Shown here piece by piece: positions 9,801 to 18,800 of a stretch of 22,295 nt of DNA. Made by a program: the position numbers and the translations under genes. Each line of letters begins with the position of its first letter. Within the stretch, counting starts at the first letter, position 1. Source of the DNA: Phoronis ovalis (Eukaryota > Phoronida > Phoronidae); the NCBI GenBank assembly GCA_028565635.1, contig JAOXYB010089496.1, forward strand, positions 1 through 22,295, written 5' to 3'. Under the pieces are notes generated by a model. That model had not been told where the DNA came from. It saw nothing but the letters and a program-made list of their open reading frames with translations, and ran no database searches.

Positions 9801-12800
9801 ACCACTAATGGTAAATAATTGAATTTGACATACTTGAATTTTCCAAAACGACATTATGTTCTGCTGTCTACATTTTGTAATAATTAAATCTTTTAAAACT
9901 GCCGATTATGCTTTAATTAAGTTCTTTTCATTAAAAAAAAATAGTTTCCACAAAGTGTATGCTTCTGTATGATTTTGTTTTGTGGTTTCAAAATGTGAGT
10001 TTACAGAAGGCTGTCAATTTTACAGCAAATCAAAGAATCAGGTGGTTTACCAAAACTAGTAGCACTTATCACCGATGTCCAGCCACCTGAAGAAGAAGAC
10101 AAAAAAGGCAAAAAGGATAAAAAGGGTGCAAAAGATGACAAAAAAGGGAAGAAAGGAAAGGGGGATGATGATGGTAAGGCTCGAACAACAGTGAAAATAT
10201 TTTTTATAACTTGATAAGACAAATGCATACTTACGACATTTGTTCTGAATTCTTTATATAATATGCCAGCATACGCTATTTTGATAAGTAGAATTAGCTT
10301 TGAAAATTATAGTGTATAATTGAAAAAAACATAATGTTAGTGTTTCAGTGTTTGTTGAGGTATATCACAAGGAGTCAATGATCATCTAACCTACCAATTG
10401 TTCATTCCATTGCTACAATATTTCTACAAACTTTAGAAAAACACTTTGCTTTTTAATGATAGAGTTTAATGACCGAGGTACTAGAATGACAATGATGACT
10501 TCTTATGCAACCTACGGTAAGAGTAGAACTGCTGAAATATAGTCAGTTAAGATGAAATGCATGATATGGTGCCACTCATAGATGTACCTTATTTGATGAT
10601 GTAGCTTTTGTTTCAGTGTTTATAATATAAATGGAACTTTTGTTTTTAGTGGAAAATCCAATCCCAGGTTACTGAATTATTTTCAAAGCATGAGTAATGT
10701 TTAAGTTACATTTTTTCCACATTGGTCGTAAATCACAGCATTTTTTGTTAAGAAGCATTTAACAAGATTTGAGTGTGTCTCCAGGTTTAAGATAATGTTT
10801 CCATAATACTTCTGTATTATTTATTACCTGGATGACATGCCAACTTTTGTTACAAACACACATCAAATTATTATTTCATGCTATGTTACTATTAGGGATA
10901 CAAGTTGGATGTTATAATTTTTAAATTTTTTTTAATGTGCACATTTATAAATTATTTTTTTAATTAGGTGGTAAGAAAAAGAGTAAAGGAGGTAACAGAG
11001 ACAATAATAATGAGGGTAATCCTACCTTCACTTTATTTGAATTTATAAATTTTTGTTGTGTTTATGTTATTACCATATAAGGTAATGGAATGTTTTTGGA
11101 CAAAAAGAAAGTTTAGGCTATGCAGAGCCCACACTGATGCTTTTTAAAACTCACCTTGTATTGATGTAGTTTCTATTTTGTTCTTTACATATATTCTGTA
11201 CTTTCAAAATATTCAATGTTATCAGCATTATGATAGTCTTTGATATGTGTATACCTTGGCAATTTTGTTGACGTTTTAAAGGCAATATTTCATTTGTTTT
11301 TTTAGCATAATATTTTTATTTTGTGTACAATATCAGTGTCATTTTTTATTCCATAAGTATATTAAGTATACTAAGCCACAGTCAAAACAATACATTAGTG
11401 TATTTCATTTGCCATGTGTACTAAACTGTACTAAACTATGTGTAAAATTTTCAAAATTGGGTCTTACAATTTTAATCCATTTTGCATGTTCATGTGTATT
11501 TAACTCTTTAAAGTGTACATTTCTTTACAGAGGACAAACACAAAAAGGAATCTGACAGCATTGTGCCAACACTTCCTGATGTTAAAATGTTTGCAGCTAA
11601 AGCTCTTGCTAGAGCAGCTAAAAATGGTAAGGGTATTTCATTGTTATGTACTGTGAAATGTATACATTTGAAAATAAAGTTTGAATTTGCTTACTACAAC
11701 AATAGCTGAAACTTAGTCACCACAGAAACAGTCCTGGACATAGCAAATTAGTTTCTGTGAGTTAGTATATAAATTTAGTTTTTGCATTGGCAAAAATAAC
11801 TCTTTCTGATGTAAATTGATGCCGTGGTATAGAGTATACCAAGTGTCGTTTACAGTACAAAGAGTGCCACCTGTTGAGCTGTTCCTTCTTTTTTCCAAAA
11901 TCTTGTTATGAGCTATTTGCCATACTGTGCAAGTTTTTCGAATTTTATCATGAATCTTTTTTCTTCTCAGCTGAAAATAGAAAAATTCTACATGAGACTG
12001 AATGTGAGAAAATGTTAATTCTCTTACTGGGTCACGAGGACCCAAATGTCCAAATAGCAGCAGCTCAGGCAATGGCTGTCATGAGTGAAAATATGCTCAG
12101 CAAACAAAGTATAGGAGAATGGGGTAGGTACTCTGTACTTATTAACTATTTTAACTATCCAAAGCTAAGTCTGCAGTAAAGCTTTGATGTGGAAACAAGC
12201 TACAAGCTTAATTTTGGTGAGATTTCAATGCTGCTTGATGTCAAACAATTTGGTAGGGGTGTGCCACTCAGGGTAAAATGGGATAAAAAATTACAAATCA
12301 AACATCTTTTTGTTTATTACTACATCCTTGAAATGTGTACATATATACTACCAATAGTTTTTTTCTGAATTACAAATATGTTTATTACTTTATAGAGGGC
12401 ATTGAACCACTCATCAAACTTTTAAAGAAAGAGAAAGATGAGAATGCAGAAGTTAAAGAAGCTGTGTGTCTAGCACTGGCTAATTTAACAACAGGAAACA
12501 TGAATAACTGCCAGTAAGTACAGAACTAATCAATGTTCATTATCTTGTCTGCTCTTAATTTTAAATTCATCTACGATTTATCATTACCAAGAGTACATGC
12601 ATGTCACTTGTTCCCCCATTTGTTCCACAGTTTGCATTTGCCCTGTTTCTCTGTTATGAGATATTTGTATTAGGTAATTATACAGTGATTAAATTAATAC
12701 TAAAATAAGTAAAACACTGTATGTACACACATTGATTGTATTTAATTACATTAAATTAATAATAACTTTCAATTTTTCAGTGAAGTGATGAATTTAGGTG

Positions 12801-15800
12801 GTGTTGAGCCTCTGATTAACATTTTGGCTGATGGTAAAGAAATGGCCGTAGCCAATTCATGTGTTGTTTTAACCAACATGTCCACTGATGAAGCGATGCG
12901 GTCTAACATACAAGCACAGGGTGTGGTCACAGCACTGGTGGATCCTTTGAAATCCAGGTTTGTAGTTTCACACACATTTAACCATGGTTTAACTCTGATG
13001 AACTGTATGAAATAAGACTTTACATCAGCATCTTGGATGACTTGATTATAAGAAAAGCTTTTCACAATCACTGGGACAGTCTTAGAGTGTATTTGTCTAG
13101 ATGTTAAATAAACTTTTGAAGAATGTATAAATGTTTACTTTAAGACAAGTGTTATCACATAATATTTAAGCAAAACGTTAATTGCTGAAAAATATTGTTT
13201 CCTGTTCTTGTGTATTTTAGTACTTACTTAACTGGTACTTATATTTGTTTCCAGTAACACCATTGTGCAAAGCAAAGCTGCATTGGCTATTGCAGCCTTT
13301 GTTTTAGATGCAGATGCTAGATCGGAGGTATGTTTAAGAGATTTTGCTATATGTAACTGACAAATTTATTTATATGAATGCACATTGACCTGTGTTACAT
13401 ATAGTTCTGGTGTACCACTGACAGATACTGACTTAGATAGTCACGTTACATCTAATTGATTCCGCTTTATGGGTGAAAACAAAAGTCAATCAAATGGATA
13501 ACTTACTTGCATTACTAAGTTATTTACTATAAAGCATGACAATATTAACACATCAGTGATATTATTTTACAGCTCCGTATGTCGAATGGATTGGAACCTT
13601 TAGTTAATTTATTAAAGTCTGGAAACAATGATGTGTCTCGTGCTGGGTCGTGGGCTGTCACTGTTATTGCATCGGATGAAAGTACTGCTGGAGAAATATG
13701 TAAATTTGGGTAAGTTTATAAAATTTCAACTTTGGTGACATAGTGTACATTTTGCATTAATTGGGAAAGCTTAAGGCCGTAATTGTACACCTTGCCCTTA
13801 TCCTGAGCAGTTTGCCATAATAAGAACATGATCACGATTTTATCTCTAAACACTGGTCCTGATATTATTAAAACAGCTCTGTAATAACAGGGCCCTTTCT
13901 AATTGCACGTTTTCATGTGCTGCAACTACAGAGGGATATGATCAAGGGTTACATAAAATGTAAAATGTTTATTTTATGTATAAAATTATATTCTGCTTCA
14001 AAATGAACAATTTGACAAATAATTCTTCCCGCTATAAATTTAGGAAATCTTCGTGAAATTTAATCAGTTCATAAATTAAATGACTTTTTGAAGAAAAATT
14101 GATATTTCATACTTTCTCATATTGGTCCCTGGTGGATGAAGCTAGAAAGGATCCTACTGATCCCCCTTTATTATTGTACGACCAATTGCAAATCAGTTGG
14201 GGCATATATAATTTACAATACTGAGTGCAAACATTCTAATATATTTTCAGTGGTTTAGAATTGCTTCAAGATATGCAAGTCTCCAGTACAAGAGCAAACA
14301 GGTTTGGAGATGCAGCAATGGACAAATTACTGGACAGCAATTTATCTGCAAAATATGCCATGACTGGATATGTTGGTGAGGAATGATAAAATGGTTCTTT
14401 TTGTTTGCACCTGCTTAATATTTTTAAGCATGGAAGCTGCTTTGGAATGTAGTGATTAGAAGAAAGTATATTGTGGTCTTGCACACATTTCATATCTGAA
14501 GTGATATATAAGCTTTTTCATAAAATTGAACAGTTATCGAGTAAAACAACATAGAATCTAATTCAGCTTTTTAAAGTGTTCACTTGGGTAGTAAGGTAGC
14601 AGCTGTACTTGATTTTCAATTTTATGTATGTCTGCTATATAAAACAAACAGAACTTGGAATATGTCATGAATTAAGCCATATAGTTTACATGAATTTGTA
14701 AAAGATTTATTTGAATTTCAAGTTCTTATATTATAACATCCGTCAATGCAGCAATATCAGATGCAGGCCTAAGCTTTTCATTGCATGAGGCTTTGTTGAC
14801 ACTGCACAGAAATATAGCACTAGCATCTTATTTTTTTCTGTATTTTGCGGCATGGCATTTTAATTTTGGGTGTTTTGTAATGTCAACATGTTGTATTTTA
14901 TTGGTAAAACCAAAAATAAATCCTGAGATTATTACAATCTTTAAAAGAATCGAGATTTGAATTTGTGTCTATTTGCAGTTGGAATAGAATGATTTCCTCA
15001 AAGTCAGCAGGAATAAAACTGCAACATTATTGGTTGTATATCAGAGAATGGACACACGTCTCAAAAAAAAAATATATCTTGTGGGAACATTGCTGTGTTT
15101 TATATTTGCATGAATGTTATAAAAGAGGTTGATGGGAAATCTACTGGTGTAGCTTGTGCCAATTAAGGCAACTGGAGCTATATCCCATAACTTCATTTAG
15201 ACCAATTAGCAACTTCAGTATCTTTAAAATCATTTAACAATTTTAAACTGTATTCTTTCAGGTCCACACAATTTTATCCAAGATGGTTTCTTTGATGCCG
15301 GAGCATTAAAACAGGGTCTGCGATTTCAGCCTCTAGATTTTTATGGGAAACAAGAACTTGATCAAAAGCGAGCCGTTATACTTGTAAATGCTAACTATAA
15401 ACCTACAGAGTAAGTGTATATAGTTAATTCTTTTTAACTCATGTTAAACTATTTCCCAAGCAAAGCTCACTAGATTTTGGGAAGAACATTTTATTAAGGT
15501 ATTTGTGTTCAAAACATAGTCAAAACTCTTTTTCCATTTTTCATTCAGATCAAACCAAATCTAAATGATTTCTGTTTTAAAAATATTTACAATACAGACT
15601 ATAAAATTTCAAGAAATCCGGTTGAAGAATAGTACTGGGATGCATGTCCATTTTTGGAGTATGTTATGATATGTATGTTTTATGTTAACAGTGCCCTGAC
15701 TCCAAATCCCTCTAATTCAGAGGAAAAGCTCAAAGAAGAACACCAAAGCAAGATCAGTCTTACTGCCGCTAAATCCTCAAAAACAGGAAGAGATTCTAAA

Positions 15801-18800
15801 GCGTAAGTGTTAAAAGTTCGTCCTTCGTTGTAGATAGATTTGTGAAACTAAAAGATGCAGTGACTGGAAATGCACTTCTATTATTTATATTTAATCAACT
15901 TCAAGACAAAATATTTGTAGTTGTGCTGTTAGCAAATTATCATCAGTGCCAGTGACATCTGGTGTCATTTTTGTTATGAGCTTGTCTTGTTTCGACTACT
16001 TGACTTATAGCAAGAATAAAATGTTTAGCCAGAATACACTGTGTATGTATATCTAAATTTAGCCCTAAAAAGCCCAGGATAGGATCTGGGCACAGATCGC
16101 CCACGAAACACTCTGACCATGCCTCAGTAGACAGCGGAATACACAGTAGTCATAATCGTAGTCATAGTCCCAAAAGTAATCTTCAACAGCAGCATCATTC
16201 TTATGATGTGGATCAAGCCCACCAACCTCTTGACATTCAGTGAGAATTACCAGCAATTGCATTTCAAAATTAAATTTTGTTATATCATTTTGTTTCACTT
16301 TTGTTACATGTATGTATTTATACCTTTGAAAATATCTTTGTACCGATAATTTAATTCTGGTTAAAGAATTCTAAAGGACAATCACAGGATCCAGGGCCCA
16401 TGATTGCACTACATGAATAACATATATGGAAGAAACAGATGGAGATTGTTTGAATGTGTTCTCCGGGATGTTTTTTAATTCTGAAATAAACCATGTAGGG
16501 GTCCTTTGGAAGATTAAATGCACATTATGAGCCTGGAGGAGTCAGCATCAATAAAATTGCAGAAGCCTTCAGACAGTACCCTTTCATGGACTTAATGTCT
16601 TTCCTTTCCTAGACTGGGGCTAAAAAATACCAATAAGGTTTCTCAAGTTTTATGAATTGCTAAACTTTGCATCTTTGCTTAAAGTTGATAAAAAGCGAAC
16701 AATTCACAAATCTTGACCCTTGCCTTGGGTCTGGATATTTAAAGTATAAATCTTTCCTTAATTTCAAAGATATTAAAAAGAAACCCATCACTGGTCTAAA
16801 AATATAGAAAAAGTATATTGTTGCAAGCAGAGCTATATATAAACAGACACCCTTGGGGTTATGTATTTGGACAAGGGGCCGTCACCCTTTCATCTGGTAT
16901 CATACACAATTTTAAAAATTTCTTATTTCTAACGGTATAGTTTGATTGTTTTTGTGTTGTGTACTAATATTCTTTGTAATTTTTGCACTTCTAGGAGTTC
17001 ACCAGTGTAAGTAATGATAAACAGCATTGTTCAATTAAATTACATTAGGCTTTAAGCTTTTGATCAATATATAGGATATTACATGTGTAGTAAATGTATT
17101 TCTATATAGTCGAGTATATTTTGTAAATATGCTCCCAGTAATGTCATCTCTTAAGTGTCATATTGGATCATTTTTATGCCAAGATACAAGAAAATATTAA
17201 CTTTGCCGAAATGACCATTTTCCAAAAAAAAACACAGAAAGAGCATATATACAGAATATACTTATGTCTTTCAGTTTACAAACTTACAAAGCTTTTTATA
17301 ATTTATCATGAATGCAACCCAACAGGCGGGTGTTCATTCATTTATTATTTAGCCATCTTTAGCCTCAATTGAACATTCTGTGTATCCTTGGCATATAGTT
17401 ATCTTCCCTACTAAAAAAAAAACAGCCTTTTTGTGTTGTTTCTGCATGACTATCTTTTTTTCCATGAATGTTACATATTTCTAAATATGTGCTTTTCATT
17501 CTGTGTGAGGTATTTTGTCTTGGACAGCCAGGGAAGTGTAGTAGAACACCTGGGAGTTCACTTTTGTAAAGGTAGGGTCCACATGTGCAAACATAGATTT
17601 CAAAAAAGCCCTAAACGATTATAGCCTAATAAAAAGGCAGCCCATTGACTTGCAGATTTAAAAAGTACTGTTTGGCAGATCTCACTTGGTAAAAATCATC
17701 AGATAAGTAAGTATGTTTCTGTGTTAAGCCACCCTAATTTTTTGCATTTGTTGGTAAAAAATTATTTTACTGTGCATCTGTATACATCTGAATGGTAAAA
17801 AAAATACCCTTTGGCAGTTTTGCATTCCTTGTAAAAACACTCTATTTGCCAACATTTAGCCAAATATATACACACATTACATGCCTGGTTGAAAACAAAT
17901 ATCCCTTTTCACACAATTTTTCTTTTGTTTCCATGCACGCTTTGACCCATGTGCCCCTCCCTCTCCCCTGACAAGAACATTACTCTGCTGCCACTATTAT
18001 GTTCAGCGACATTTCCCATTACTCAATAATTATGTATTTTACAGAATTGGATGTCTGTATAATTAATACACATATTAAACTGTTTTACTTGTATTCATTT
18101 CTAGATACTGTACAAGTATATTTTAAAATCTTTGTGAATGGTCAATAATAATGGTTTTTTTATATATGTCAAGAGAACAGCCAGAAACTTGAAGTTAACA
18201 GACCATAGTTGCCCCTAAATTTTCTAAAGTTTGCAATTAGCTGCTAAAAACAAAGCACATGTAGCATTGTAACACATCTAAGAGACCATTTCTATATCAT
18301 AGAGCAATTCTGGTAAAATTATTTATACATATTAGCTCTGTTGCAGAATTGCTATTAAGTAACAGGTTCTTGGCATGATCTATATTTTTTTTAAATTTTC
18401 TGTATTACTTATTTATTATATTCTCTCTTCCTCTTGTGTAATGTTGTACTTGCATCATTTAGACTAACGCTGCTTGAAGCTGCAATATAATATCCTCTCT
18501 AGTTGTCACAATGTAAAATAGTACAGTTTATGAAGAAGATTGTAATTATTATACTACAAAATTACATGAATAATCTTTTCTATAACTTTGGAAAATATAA
18601 ATGAAATTTTGCCTTCCATTTTAGCACAATATCCCCCACCCCCCCGATGTATGAGGCAAAATCTTAAACTAGGAAGAGTCTGGTTATATTATATAATACG
18701 GTTTATTAAGATAAAGTCAATGTGGCCAAGATATTAATACTAGTCATTCCTCCACATGAAATTGTCTTTTCTGTGTCTTGTTTCGTTTTTTGTCAGTAGC

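Noticed and set aside
12769-13071. 100-codon minus-strand frame
   Set aside because: Antisense shadow of ARMC3 exon 15.
16065-16298. 77-codon minus-strand frame
   Set aside because: Antisense of the alternative last exon, which has the better splice and frame support.
17536-17571. Exon-like piece between TTGGACAG and AAAG|GTAGGG
   Set aside because: In the phase required by exon 20 or 21 it reaches TAG after a few codons.
17656-17705. Exon-like piece between GACTTGCAG and GTAAGTATG
   Set aside because: In the required phase it hits TAA (CACTTGGTAA) before the donor.
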